Shown here piece after piece: positions 45,899 to 53,884 of a DNA stretch of 64,000 bases. The notes beneath the pieces are model-generated. The model was not told the DNA's origin. It saw only the letters and a list, made by a program, of their open reading frames with translations, and made no database searches. Position numbers and translations under genes: made by a program. The DNA is from Aliikangiella sp. G2MR2-5 (GTDB taxonomy: Bacteria; Pseudomonadota; Gammaproteobacteria; Enterobacterales; Kangiellaceae), in the NCBI RefSeq assembly GCF_015687155.1, contig NZ_JADPQF010000008.1, forward strand, positions 181,127 to 245,126, in the 5' to 3' direction. Numbering within the stretch: the stretch's first letter is position 1; every line of letters begins with the position of its first letter.

Positions 45899-48358
45899 AT
45901 GAAAGACAGACTAAAACAATCCGGGCTCACCCGAAGCTTGAAAACATGGGTAGCAATCGTTCCGCTGTGTGTATCCTCTCTCTCTCTGGCCGATACACCG
46001 CCTCCTCCTTCAGTGACAAATGATCAATTGACCTTAAAGCGGGTCATGTCCGATCCGGATTGGATGGGACGTTCTCCCGAGGCTTCATTTTGGTCGCTAG
46101 ATAATTCGAGTGTTTATTATTCGCAAAAAGCTTTAGGGCATTCCCATCAGGAATACTCCCTGATTAAGTTGAGCAGTGCCGGGGAAGCACAGGGTAAGCC
46201 TCAACTATTAGATGAATCGGCTGCTTTAACCATTGCAGCACAAAAGGCATCACTTAACTCAAGTAAGAGTCAGGGCGTGTTTGAATTTGAAGGAGACATT
46301 TACCTGATTAATATTGATACTGGAAATATTGAAGCCTTGACTGCCGATGAAGAAAGACAGAGTAAGCCGAGGTTTTCTGCTAGTGATCGAATTAGTTTCC
46401 TTCAGGGCTATAAAGTTTTTCACTACGATCTCAACCGTCGTCTCGGAACACAGGTAGCGGAGTTTAAGACTGAGAATGATCCAGAAACGGATACAGGTAA
46501 AAGCTACCTGGAGCAAAGCCAGCCTCGACTGCTGAAATATATTGAAAAAACAGAGGCTGAAAAAAAATTCCAGCAAAAACGACGTGAAGCTAACAATACC
46601 AGTGCCAATAAAACCTGGTTTCTGGGCGCCGATAAACGAATTCGAACTTTCAGGTTATCTCCCGACGGTGGTTGGGTAATTCTTGGTTTAGTAGATAATG
46701 GTTTGGAAGGAAAGTCGGACCATATGCCTGAGTTTGTTACTTCTGATGGCTATGTGAATGACAGGAAAGTTCGTCCTCTGGTCGGCAGCTCTAAGCCAAC
46801 CAATGAGACCTTTTACGCTTTTGATTTACTTACTCAGGAAAAGCATGAAATCGATCTGGCAAAATTACCAGGGATAAACGATGACCCGCTGGAAGACCTG
46901 AAAAGGAATGCTGCAAAGAAAATTGGCTATAAATTCAAAGCCCTTGATAAACCACGCTCTGTGTATGCATATAACTGGATGGTAAACGGTGGGGTAGAGT
47001 GGACTAGTGATAGTAAAAAGGCGGCCATTTTACTTTTTTCTTATGATAATAAAGACCGTTGGCTAGTAGGATTCGACGTCAATAAGAAATCTCTTAAAAC
47101 TCTCGACTGGATGTCTGATGAAGCCTGGATCAATGACTGGACTTTCAATCAGTTTGGCTGGTTACCAGATAACCAGACTCTATATTTCTTGTCTGAAAAA
47201 GATGGTTACTCCCATCTGTATGTAAAAAAAGGTCGAAAGAGAGCGACTCAGTTGACCGAAGGCGATTATGAAGTGAGTGATGTGACTATCAGTGACGATG
47301 GAAAGTTCGCTTATTTCAAGGCAAACAAGAAGCACCCGGGAATTTATGAAATATATCGAGTAAGTACCAAGGGGGGAAAGGTCGAAGCGCTTACCAACCT
47401 CAATGGTGTAAATGATTATGTTTTGTCTCCAGATGAAACCAGTCTTTTGATAACTCACTCTACCACAACCAAAATGCCTGAACTTTTTGTCAAAAAAGTT
47501 GGTGTAGAAGGCGCTCCACAAAAGCTGACAGATACGATGAGCAACGCGTTCAAGTCAGTGAGTTGGCAGGCTCCACAGATTGTTGCTATTCCATCCAGAC
47601 ATATAGACCGTCCTATTTATTCCAGGTTTTACAAAGCACAAAATAACAGCAAGGTTGGTGATAATGGCAAGAAGCCCGCTGTTATTTTTGTTCATGGTGC
47701 TGGTTATTTGCAAAACTCTCATCAAGGGTGGTCGGGATACTTCCGAGAGTATATGTTTCACAACCTTTTGACTCGCCAGGGCTACGTGGTTCTGGATATG
47801 GATTATCGAGCGTCCAAAGGTTATGGAAGAGACTGGCGAACCGCTATTTATCGTCAGATGGGAACGCCTGAGCTTGAAGACTTGGTTGATGGAGCTGACT
47901 GGCTATCTAAAAATGCAGGAGTTGATCCAGAGAGAATTGGGGTTTATGGCGGATCTTACGGGGGCTTTATGACATTTATGGCGCTTTTTAAAGAGCCAGA
48001 TGTTTTTGCTGCGGGGGCAGCTTTAAGGCCTGTTACAGACTGGGCTCATTACAACCACGGCTACACCTCGAATATTCTCAATACCCCGGAAGTTGATCCT
48101 GAAGCTTACGAACGTAGCTCTCCAATCGAGTTTGCCGAAGGGCTTAGAAAGCCACTTCTGATTGCTCATGGTATGGTCGATGATAACGTATTTTTTAAAG
48201 ATTCGGTGAGACTGGTACAGCGACTCATCGAATTGGAGAAAACTCCTTATTTTGAAACGGCTATATATCCGGTAGAGCCTCATGGGTTTAAGCAGCCATC
48301 CAGTTGGCTGGATGAGTACACTCGAATTTATCAGCTATTTGAACGTTACCTCAATTAA
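45899..48358 (+). CDS. S9-family prolyl oligopeptidase (DPP IV-like), secreted
   Basis: An 819-residue serine peptidase. An N-terminal signal segment (about 15-31, TWVAIVPLCVSSLSLA) precedes a beta-propeller-like domain (about 45-560), and an alpha/beta hydrolase domain ends the protein. The catalytic triad is visible as Ser686 (GGSYGG), Asp761 or 762 (HGMVDDN) and His795 (PVEPHGF). It would cut short peptides, probably in the periplasm, as a nutritional peptidase. It is single and ends in a strong terminator hairpin. Confidence 0.92.
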   Translation: MKDRLKQSGLTRSLKTWVAIVPLCVSSLSLADTPPPPSVTNDQLTLKRVMSDPDWMGRSPEASFWSLDNSSVYYSQKALGHSHQEYSLIKLSSAGEAQGKPQLLDESAALTIAAQKASLNSSKSQGVFEFEGDIYLINIDTGNIEALTADEERQSKPRFSASDRISFLQGYKVFHYDLNRRLGTQVAEFKTENDPETDTGKSYLEQSQPRLLKYIEKTEAEKKFQQKRREANNTSANKTWFLGADKRIRTFRLSPDGGWVILGLVDNGLEGKSDHMPEFVTSDGYVNDRKVRPLVGSSKPTNETFYAFDLLTQEKHEIDLAKLPGINDDPLEDLKRNAAKKIGYKFKALDKPRSVYAYNWMVNGGVEWTSDSKKAAILLFSYDNKDRWLVGFDVNKKSLKTLDWMSDEAWINDWTFNQFGWLPDNQTLYFLSEKDGYSHLYVKKGRKRATQLTEGDYEVSDVTISDDGKFAYFKANKKHPGIYEIYRVSTKGGKVEALTNLNGVNDYVLSPDETSLLITHSTTTKMPELFVKKVGVEGAPQKLTDTMSNAFKSVSWQAPQIVAIPSRHIDRPIYSRFYKAQNNSKVGDNGKKPAVIFVHGAGYLQNSHQGWSGYFREYMFHNLLTRQGYVVLDMDYRASKGYGRDWRTAIYRQMGTPELEDLVDGADWLSKNAGVDPERIGVYGGSYGGFMTFMALFKEPDVFAAGAALRPVTDWAHYNHGYTSNILNTPEVDPEAYERSSPIEFAEGLRKPLLIAHGMVDDNVFFKDSVRLVQRLIELEKTPYFETAIYPVEPHGFKQPSSWLDEYTRIYQLFERYLN

Positions 48359-48378
48359 TTGAGGTATCCTTGCTAAAC

Positions 48379-48409
48379 AAAAAACGCCGACGATTCGTCG
48401 GCGTTTTTT
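48379..48409. terminator. Bidirectional intrinsic terminator
   Basis: A perfect 14-bp stem of AAAAAACGCCGACG with CGTCGGCGTTTTTT (48379-48392, 48396-48409), flanked by A/T runs, between the S9 peptidase gene and the convergent small gene. Serves both strands. Confidence 0.92.
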
Positions 48410-48420
48410 CATCTTAAACT

Positions 48421-48735
48421 TTACCCTGTTTTCTTATTGAAACTAACTTTTCCGTCCTGGGTTTGTCTCAGATAAGCTTGATAATTTGGCTCTGACATTA
48501 CTTCTCGTAAAATTGAAAGTAACATCGAATCGGTCTTTTTTTCACCATATTGGTAATTCAGATAACCTTTGATTGCAAGCATCCAGGTTGGCCAATGGAA
48601 ACGAATGCGTCCTGACTCCTCGAAAAATTCCAGACGATTGGAAAACAGGTTGGCGTGAGAGCCCGCCTTCTCTGCTGCGTGATCGACCACCCGCCAGATA
48701 AACTGTCTGTCTTGAGCTGTTAATTCTTGCATCAT
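48421..48735 (-). CDS. Small uncharacterised helical protein
   Basis: A 104-residue cytosolic protein starting at ATG 48735. Predicted to be helical, with aromatic-rich mid segments (RIRFHWPTWMLAIKGYLNYQYG) and a charged, Gln-rich end. No signal peptide, no metal motif, no recognised family. It has its own terminator on the 3-prime side (48379-48409). Function unknown. Confidence 0.65.
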   Translation of the reverse strand: MMQELTAQDRQFIWRVVDHAAEKAGSHANLFSNRLEFFEESGRIRFHWPTWMLAIKGYLNYQYGEKKTDSMLLSILREVMSEPNYQAYLRQTQDGKVSFNKKTG

Positions 48736-48997
48736 ACAACGAAATTCCCTTTTCTATGCGAGTCGTTTGAGTATATTCCAATTAAAAAAATAGACAAGCG
48801 AATTAGGTGAACCAATAGACAAAATAGAATATGTTTTTTTCTTATCCGCTAATTGTTATTAAAAATCTTTTTTCTTGTATCAAATGTTATATTAAATAAC
48901 TGGGGTGAATATCGTATCTATTATTATGAAGGTGCTGATTATCTAATTTTAGCGGTATAATGAGGCAATAAAGTTTTGTTCCGGCTTAGGAAAATAG

Positions 48998-49867
48998 ATG
49001 ATGTATTTGTTTAAAATTTGGCTAACGCTATTCCAGTCTATCTTTGAGAGTCGGGCGGCTTGCAGGAATACCAGATATGCTTTGTTGCTTGGTGTTATTC
49101 TTCTCACGGGATGTGAGGATGATAGAGTTCTTCTTCGCGAACTGGAAAACGATTGCGTTAATCACTATAGAGCAAAGAGTTACAAGGTGGCTTCACGGGT
49201 GTGTCTTGAAGGTGCTAACAAAGGTATTGTGCGATCGCAATGGTTACTGGCAAATATCTACTATTACAATTTGGGCGACCTGGGCAAAAGTAAAGAACGA
49301 GCGTTGGAATGGTTCACTAGCGCAGCAGATAACGGGTTAACTGATGCTCAGGTGTTTGTAGGAGAATCCTACATATATGGTGATGGTGTCGAGAAAGACT
49401 ATGAAAAAGCCTATCATTATTTTTCTGTAGCTGCAGATAATTTTGATGCAAGCGCTGAATTTAATCTTGGAATGATGTTTTACAATGGTTATGGAAGAAA
49501 GAAGGATTTTAGCGCGGCAATTTCCTGGTTAAAGCGGGCTGCTTCTCAAAATCACTCGATGAGTATAAATAATTTAGCCTGGCTATATGCGACGAGTGAT
49601 AATCGTTCACTTCGAAACCCAAAGAAAGCACTATTTTGGGCAGAGAAGCTTGCTGATGATGGAGAAAATCTTTCAATTTTTCTGGATACCAAAGCTGCTG
49701 CCTACGCGTTAGCTGGAGAGTTTGAAAAAGCCGTACAAAGTCAAAGTTTAGCGATTGAAGCACTACCGGAAGACGTTGATGAATCGAAGCTGGTTGAGTT
49801 TCAAAAGCGTCTGGAGAGTTACCAAAATGGTTATAGCTGGATAGAAGGAGAAGGTAGTGACAAGTAG
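48998..49867 (+). CDS. Sel1-repeat lipoprotein
   Basis: A 289-residue protein with a long N-terminus ending in a lipobox (LLGVILLTGC, Cys about 39). It is followed by Sel1-like repeats (AKSYKVASRVCLEGANKG, SAADNGLTDAQVFVGESYIYGDGVEKDYEKAYHYF, AEFNLGMMFYNGYGRKKDFSAAISWLKRAA). Sel1 repeats are protein-interaction solenoids often used in envelope signalling. The N-terminus shows two candidate hydrophobic stretches, so a later start is possible. It overlaps the DUF1653 gene by 11 bp, so the two are co-translated. Confidence 0.85.
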   Translation: MMYLFKIWLTLFQSIFESRAACRNTRYALLLGVILLTGCEDDRVLLRELENDCVNHYRAKSYKVASRVCLEGANKGIVRSQWLLANIYYYNLGDLGKSKERALEWFTSAADNGLTDAQVFVGESYIYGDGVEKDYEKAYHYFSVAADNFDASAEFNLGMMFYNGYGRKKDFSAAISWLKRAASQNHSMSINNLAWLYATSDNRSLRNPKKALFWAEKLADDGENLSIFLDTKAAAYALAGEFEKAVQSQSLAIEALPEDVDESKLVEFQKRLESYQNGYSWIEGEGSDK

Positions 49868-50111
49868 CTATCTGGATCAACGAAATATCAAGCCTGGGCG
49901 ATATCGCCATTTTAAAGGAAGTGAGTATCAGGTGATAGATGTTGCCTATCATAGTGAAACACAAGAGTTGATGGTGCTTTATCGTCCACTGTACGGTGAA
50001 GGTAAGCTGTGGGTTCGGCCATATGATATGTTTACCGAGAAGGTTCCTGTTGATGGAACTATGGTTGACCGTTTCAGTTTTGTTTCTGATAGCCAACCAG
50101 AAACCAATTGA
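49857..50111 (+). CDS. DUF1653 family protein
   Basis: An 84-residue soluble protein starting at GTG 49857, behind an AAGGAGAAGG box inside the end of the Sel1 gene. The body IKPGRYRHFKGSEYQVIDVAYHSET-ELMVLYRPLYGEG-LWVRPYDMFTEKV matches DUF1653, small beta-barrel-like proteins of unknown function. Its overlap with the Sel1 gene suggests linked use. Confidence 0.9.
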   Translation: MTSSYLDQRNIKPGRYRHFKGSEYQVIDVAYHSETQELMVLYRPLYGEGKLWVRPYDMFTEKVPVDGTMVDRFSFVSDSQPETN

Positions 50112-50244
50112 AGAGCGTTATGATGAGTAGACAGCCTTCAAGCTCTAGCGCTTGATTTGTCCCTTGCTACCGTTATCGGCCTCCTGATAAAAAAAATATT
50201 ATTGTAATAAAATTCAAATCCACAGGACTAAAAGGAATACGTCA

Positions 50245-50367
50245 ATGAATTTCAGGGATATTAGCCAGAGTGGCGTATTCGTTAAGTCTAAACAAATCCT
50301 CATGTTCTCACTTGCAAGCAAGTGTCTATCGACACCCGGAGCTGGAGATTGGCCGCGTGTCTGCTAA
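50245..50367 (+). CDS. Possible 40-residue leader ORF overlapping the sigma-factor start
   Basis: An ATG at 50245 lies behind a good AAAGGAA box (near 50230) and opens a 40-codon frame that ends TAA at 50365-50367. It overlaps the first 98 bp of the sigma-factor gene (GTG 50270) in another frame. The sigma gene has no ribosome site before its GTG. A translated leader coupled to the sigma gene is possible, as is a mis-called sigma start. The peptide has no recognised domain. Confidence 0.3.
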   Translation: MNFRDISQSGVFVKSKQILMFSLASKCLSTPGAGDWPRVC

Positions 50368-50878
50368 AGATGCAAAAGCCTATGAAGCCTATTTTGAAGA
50401 GGTTCTTGAGGCTCATCGCGGAATGCTCGCTCGTGTGGTAAGTTCATATGAAGCCAAAAAGCCACTTCAGGAAGAGCTATTTCAGGAAATATCAATGGCT
50501 TTATGGAGGGCACTTCCTAAGTTTGACAGGCAATCTAGTATAAAAACCTATATTTTGAGTATTGCGCATAAGCGAGCGGTTTCTCATGTTGCCAAGCATG
50601 TCAAAGAGCCGATTTCGATTGAACTGGAAGAAAACTCTGTGCCGGTTCATCAATGTCCAAGTGAAAAACTCACCAGTGAACAACGAGTAGAAGGGTTGAT
50701 GCGAGCTCTTCATAGTTTACCAATGGTCGATCGCCAACTGGTTACTTTGGCGCTGGAAGGTGTAAGTTATAAAGATATCGCCGAAGTCCTGGGTATTAGT
50801 GGTAGTAATGTCGGTGTGAAGTTGAATCGAGCCAAGCAAAAGCTGAATGAAATAATGTCTGCGGGGGATAGTGCATGA
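50270..50878 (+). CDS. ECF-type sigma-70 family RNA polymerase sigma factor
   Basis: A 202-residue sigma factor. Region 2 is at about 45-110 (AHRGMLARVVSSYEAKKPLQEELFQEISMALWRALPKFD then SIKTYILSIAHKRAVSHVAKH). Region 4 is at about 145-195 (LPMVDRQLVTLALEGVSYKDIAEVLGISGSNVGVKLNRAKQKL). There is no region 3, as in ECF factors. GTG 50270 is the longest start; the residues before the first sigma helix are not family-like, so the true start may be later. It overlaps the following membrane-protein gene by 4 bp, which is therefore the candidate anti-sigma. Confidence 0.86.
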   Translation: MAYSLSLNKSSCSHLQASVYRHPELEIGRVSAKDAKAYEAYFEEVLEAHRGMLARVVSSYEAKKPLQEELFQEISMALWRALPKFDRQSSIKTYILSIAHKRAVSHVAKHVKEPISIELEENSVPVHQCPSEKLTSEQRVEGLMRALHSLPMVDRQLVTLALEGVSYKDIAEVLGISGSNVGVKLNRAKQKLNEIMSAGDSA

Positions 50879-51453
50879 GTCAATCGCAGAACGACTGGGA
50901 AAAGCTACAGTCAGAGTGGCAGGCGTATGAGCCAGATTTCAATAAAATTAAGAGAAAAATTAGCTGGGTAACCTGGCGGATGTATCTTATTCTGGTTATC
51001 GATGTATTCATTTTTTTAGCTTACTTTCCATTCTTGTACTATGAGATCTCGAAGCCGACAAGCACCTGGGTGACAAGCTTTTGGTATTATTTTATGGGAG
51101 TACTTTTGGTATACGGTGTCTATCTTGATTTTAAAATACGCCTGCCAATTTTACGCAATCAAGGAAATTCCGCTAAAGAAGTGCTCGAATTATATTTGAA
51201 AAGGACTCAGGCAGGCGTGACTCTGGGAAAATGGGGACAAATATTTTGTGCTATTATGCTGTTATTTTTCTGGCTCTGGGTCGGCGGAAATGCGTTTTTG
51301 GATGCTGGAAGTGAGAAGCTAGCCAGGCCAGGGTTTATCGCTTTTGGAACAATTTGGATTCTAATGTTTACTGGTATTTTTTATTGGTACTACCGAAAAA
51401 AGTCGAAAGAGTACCTTAAACTTAAAATATTGTGGCGTGAATATCTTGATTAG
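50875..51453 (+). CDS. Membrane partner of the sigma factor (candidate anti-sigma)
   Basis: A 192-residue protein starting ATG 50875 with a 4-bp overlap on the sigma gene. It has about four membrane helices (MYLILVIDVFIFLAYFPFLYYEI, WVTSFWYYFMGVLLVYGVYLDF, GQIFCAIMLLFFWLWVGGNAF, FIAFGTIWILMFTGIFYWYY) and a Trp-rich cytosolic N-terminus (QNDWEKLQSEWQAYEP). It lacks the HxxxCxxC zinc motif of classical ZAS anti-sigma factors. Its tight coupling to the sigma gene is the reason to suspect that it restrains it; this is inference. Confidence 0.7.
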   Translation: MSQSQNDWEKLQSEWQAYEPDFNKIKRKISWVTWRMYLILVIDVFIFLAYFPFLYYEISKPTSTWVTSFWYYFMGVLLVYGVYLDFKIRLPILRNQGNSAKEVLELYLKRTQAGVTLGKWGQIFCAIMLLFFWLWVGGNAFLDAGSEKLARPGFIAFGTIWILMFTGIFYWYYRKKSKEYLKLKILWREYLD

Positions 51454-51475
51454 ACGAAACCCGTTTCGTCTAATC
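51448..51475. repeat. Perfect 13-bp palindromic hairpin over a stop codon
   Basis: GATTAGACGAAAC (51448-51460) and GTTTCGTCTAATC (51463-51475) form a 13-bp perfect stem with a 2-nt gap. It spans the stop codon (TAG 51451-51453) of the sigma-partner gene and faces the end of the convergent gene at 51503. No T-run follows on the plus strand. Possible terminator or mRNA-end structure. Confidence 0.6.
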
Positions 51476-51502
51476 AGTAATGACTACGCTTTTGTTTTAT
51501 AC

Positions 51503-52240
51503 TTAATCAAATGATTTTGGCGAAGTGATGTAATAGGTAAGTCGACCGACAACATCATTCCCTTCGGAAATGGTCATGCTTTGAAACCATTCTTGTTTGG
51601 TTAGTGATAGATATAGTCGATTCCAGTGGTTTTCGTCATTTGAATTGACAGACAACTTACAAATGCGACTATTGCATCTAAATTCATCAACAAAGTGCAA
51701 GCCTTCCGAATCATTGTCTCGTATAAACTGGTTGATTCGGCTTTCATAAAGAGAGTTCCATTCCGCTTTGTCTAACACTTTTTCAAAGTCCTCTTTTATC
51801 GATTTCATTTGATCTTCACCAAGTTGAATGACTAGTCCACGAAAACGATTTTGAAAATGAGATTTCATTTGATTTTCAAACTCATCCATTGTAATGGTTC
51901 TTATTGCTTTTTCTTCTTCAGGGGTTAACGCTGCAACTTCCCACTTTAGCTTTTCGATTTCTTTTTCCAGTTGCAGAATTTTTTCTTTAGATAGTCGCAG
52001 TTTTTCCTCTGTATCTGTAGTTTTTCCAGCTGATGAAGGACTAACCATATTTTTACTAATCGCACTAAGCTTGCTTTTTTCCTGTATCAGGTATTGTTCT
52101 TTTGGTGGGCGTTTGGTTATTGATTCCGAGTCATATAGCTCATTGCTTGTAGACGTAGGTATTGAACTACCAAACACCATATAACCGATAACGAAGCCCG
52201 CAAGCAAGCTACTGATATATTTGACTAACTGAACTAGCAT
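51503..52240 (-). CDS. Uncharacterised membrane-anchored protein with coiled coil
   Basis: A 245-residue protein with an N-terminal membrane anchor (about residues 5-25, VKYISSLLAGFVIGYMVFGS), a charged segment, a coiled coil at about 75-110 (TEEKLRLSKEKILQLEKEIEKLKWEV), and a C-terminal domain with a Cys pair in FRCNSRICKLSVNS. The Cys pattern and domain recur in unknown gammaproteobacterial envelope proteins and probably form a disulfide. It stands alone, convergent with the sigma operon. Function unknown. Confidence 0.7.
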   Translation of the reverse strand: MLVQLVKYISSLLAGFVIGYMVFGSSIPTSTSNELYDSESITKRPPKEQYLIQEKSKLSAISKNMVSPSSAGKTTDTEEKLRLSKEKILQLEKEIEKLKWEVAALTPEEEKAIRTITMDEFENQMKSHFQNRFRGLVIQLGEDQMKSIKEDFEKVLDKAEWNSLYESRINQFIRDNDSEGLHFVDEFRCNSRICKLSVNSNDENHWNRLYLSLTKQEWFQSMTISEGNDVVGRLTYYITSPKSFD

Positions 52241-52466
52241 AGATTAGAAATCCTGAAAAAATTGGTAAATAAAGGTGAGTTTTTTATTTCACCCAATACT
52301 ACCAAAGCACAAACGTGTGACAAGTCAAAAGTGGGTTAAAATCAAACAAGATCTACTTTTAGCCCAATGGCAAAACGTATGTTTCTGACTTGGTTCATAT
52401 TTATTGTCAGACTTTGATATTATTATTGTTATTCTAACTGGGCAAAACTTATTGGTGAGAAACTCG

Positions 52467-52997
52467 ATGGCTGTCAGACAAATATTAAGAATGGGGGATC
52501 CTCGTTTACAGAAGAAAAGTGATGAGGTGGAAGAGTTTAACAGTCCATTCCTCGAAGCTCTCATTGAAGATATGATTGATACCATGGAAAGCGTTAATGG
52601 CGCCGGGTTGGCTGCACCACAAATAGGCGTTCTCAAACAGGTGGTTATTTTCGGCAGTCAAAATAACCCTCGCTATCCGGATGAAGAGCAGGTTCCTTTC
52701 ACCATATTGATTAACCCGAAGATTGAAGTGCTTTCGGATGACGTCAGCGAATATTGGGAAGGTTGTTTGAGTTTGCCCGGATTACGGGGGCTTGTTTCCA
52801 GGCCTGCCAAAGTTCGATATCAGGGGTTCGATCTAAATGGCAATAAAATAGACCGTCAAGTAACAGGCTTTCATGCAACCGTAGTTCAACATGAATGTGA
52901 CCATTTACATGGAATACTTTACCCTATGCGAATGACAGATATGTCCAACTTTGGTTTTGAACTGGAGTTAGCTGCAGCTTCCGGCAAGACAGAATAA
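52467..52997 (+). CDS. def: Peptide deformylase
   Basis: A 176-residue enzyme. I chose ATG 52467 (MAVRQILRMGDPRL), which has GGTGAG about 9 bases upstream and fits the family, over a longer start at 52404. The three metal motifs are visible: GAGLAAPQIG, EGCLSLPG and QHECDHLHG (HExxH-type). It removes formyl groups from nascent proteins. It is followed 17 bp later by a sirtuin gene on the same strand, so the two may form an operon. Confidence 0.95.
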   Translation: MAVRQILRMGDPRLQKKSDEVEEFNSPFLEALIEDMIDTMESVNGAGLAAPQIGVLKQVVIFGSQNNPRYPDEEQVPFTILINPKIEVLSDDVSEYWEGCLSLPGLRGLVSRPAKVRYQGFDLNGNKIDRQVTGFHATVVQHECDHLHGILYPMRMTDMSNFGFELELAAASGKTE

Positions 52998-53014
52998 TCG
53001 TAGGTAAAATTAGA

Positions 53015-53833
53015 ATGGAGCAAATGTCGCGGCAAATAGAGAAGGCTATTGAGGCGATACGACAGGCCGATGGTCTGATTATAGGTGCTGGAGCTGGTAT
53101 GGGGGTAGACTCTGGACTGCCTGACTTCAGAGGCGCTGAAGGATTCTGGCAGGCGTACCCAGCTTTAAGGGGCAGGGATTTTACACAAATGGCTAATCCC
53201 GCTGCTTTTTTGAGAGATCCTCTGCAAGCCTGGGGTTTCTACGGCCATCGATTGAACTTATATCGGCAAACTCAACCCCACTTTGGATTTCAAGTTTTAA
53301 AGCAAATTGGTGAATCTTTGGCAAATGGTTACCAGATATTTACCAGCAATGTCGATGGTCAGTTTCAAGCAGCTGAGTTTGATGAGAATCGAGTTTATGA
53401 ATGTCACGGTTCAATTCATCACTTGCAATGTACGCGTCCTTGTACTGATGCAATTTGGTCGGCTGACCACTTTAGTATCGGAGTGGATGAAAGCAGTTGT
53501 CGTGCACTTGGTGCATTGCCCGAGTGCCCCAGATGCGGCGCACTGGCTCGTCCAAACATTTTAATGTTTGGTGACTTTTGCTGGAATAGTAATCGTAGTG
53601 ACCGACAGTATCAAAAGTTGATAGAAAATACTCAATTAATGAAAAATCCTGTCGTCATTGAATGTGGTGCCGGGATAGCGGTTCCTACTGTACGTTATTA
53701 CTGTGAATCACAAGAGGCATTCCTGATACGAATCAATCCCAGAGACTATTCTTTAAAGAACAGTAAAGGAGTGGTTCTGGCTTGCGGAGCTGTTCACGCA
53801 CTCACTCTAATCTTGGCTGGATTAGAGAGTTAA
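53015..53833 (+). CDS. Sir2-family NAD-dependent protein deacetylase-like protein
   Basis: A 272-residue sirtuin. The NAD motif is GAGAGMGVDSGLPDFRG (about 25-41). The second motif reads T110-S-N112-V-D114-G-Q-F rather than the usual TQNVDGLH, so the Gln is Ser. The catalytic His131 is present (ECHGSIH), and four Cys for zinc (CTRPC and CPRCG) follow. The family's AGAGIAVPT end is also present. Sirtuins remove acyl groups or transfer ADP-ribose; the substituted motif leaves activity uncertain. It may be co-transcribed with def. Confidence 0.87.
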   Translation: MEQMSRQIEKAIEAIRQADGLIIGAGAGMGVDSGLPDFRGAEGFWQAYPALRGRDFTQMANPAAFLRDPLQAWGFYGHRLNLYRQTQPHFGFQVLKQIGESLANGYQIFTSNVDGQFQAAEFDENRVYECHGSIHHLQCTRPCTDAIWSADHFSIGVDESSCRALGALPECPRCGALARPNILMFGDFCWNSNRSDRQYQKLIENTQLMKNPVVIECGAGIAVPTVRYYCESQEAFLIRINPRDYSLKNSKGVVLACGAVHALTLILAGLES

Positions 53834-53884
53834 ATTATACTCAGTCTGATAAATATCTATTGAAAACATAAGTTAATTCCGAGC

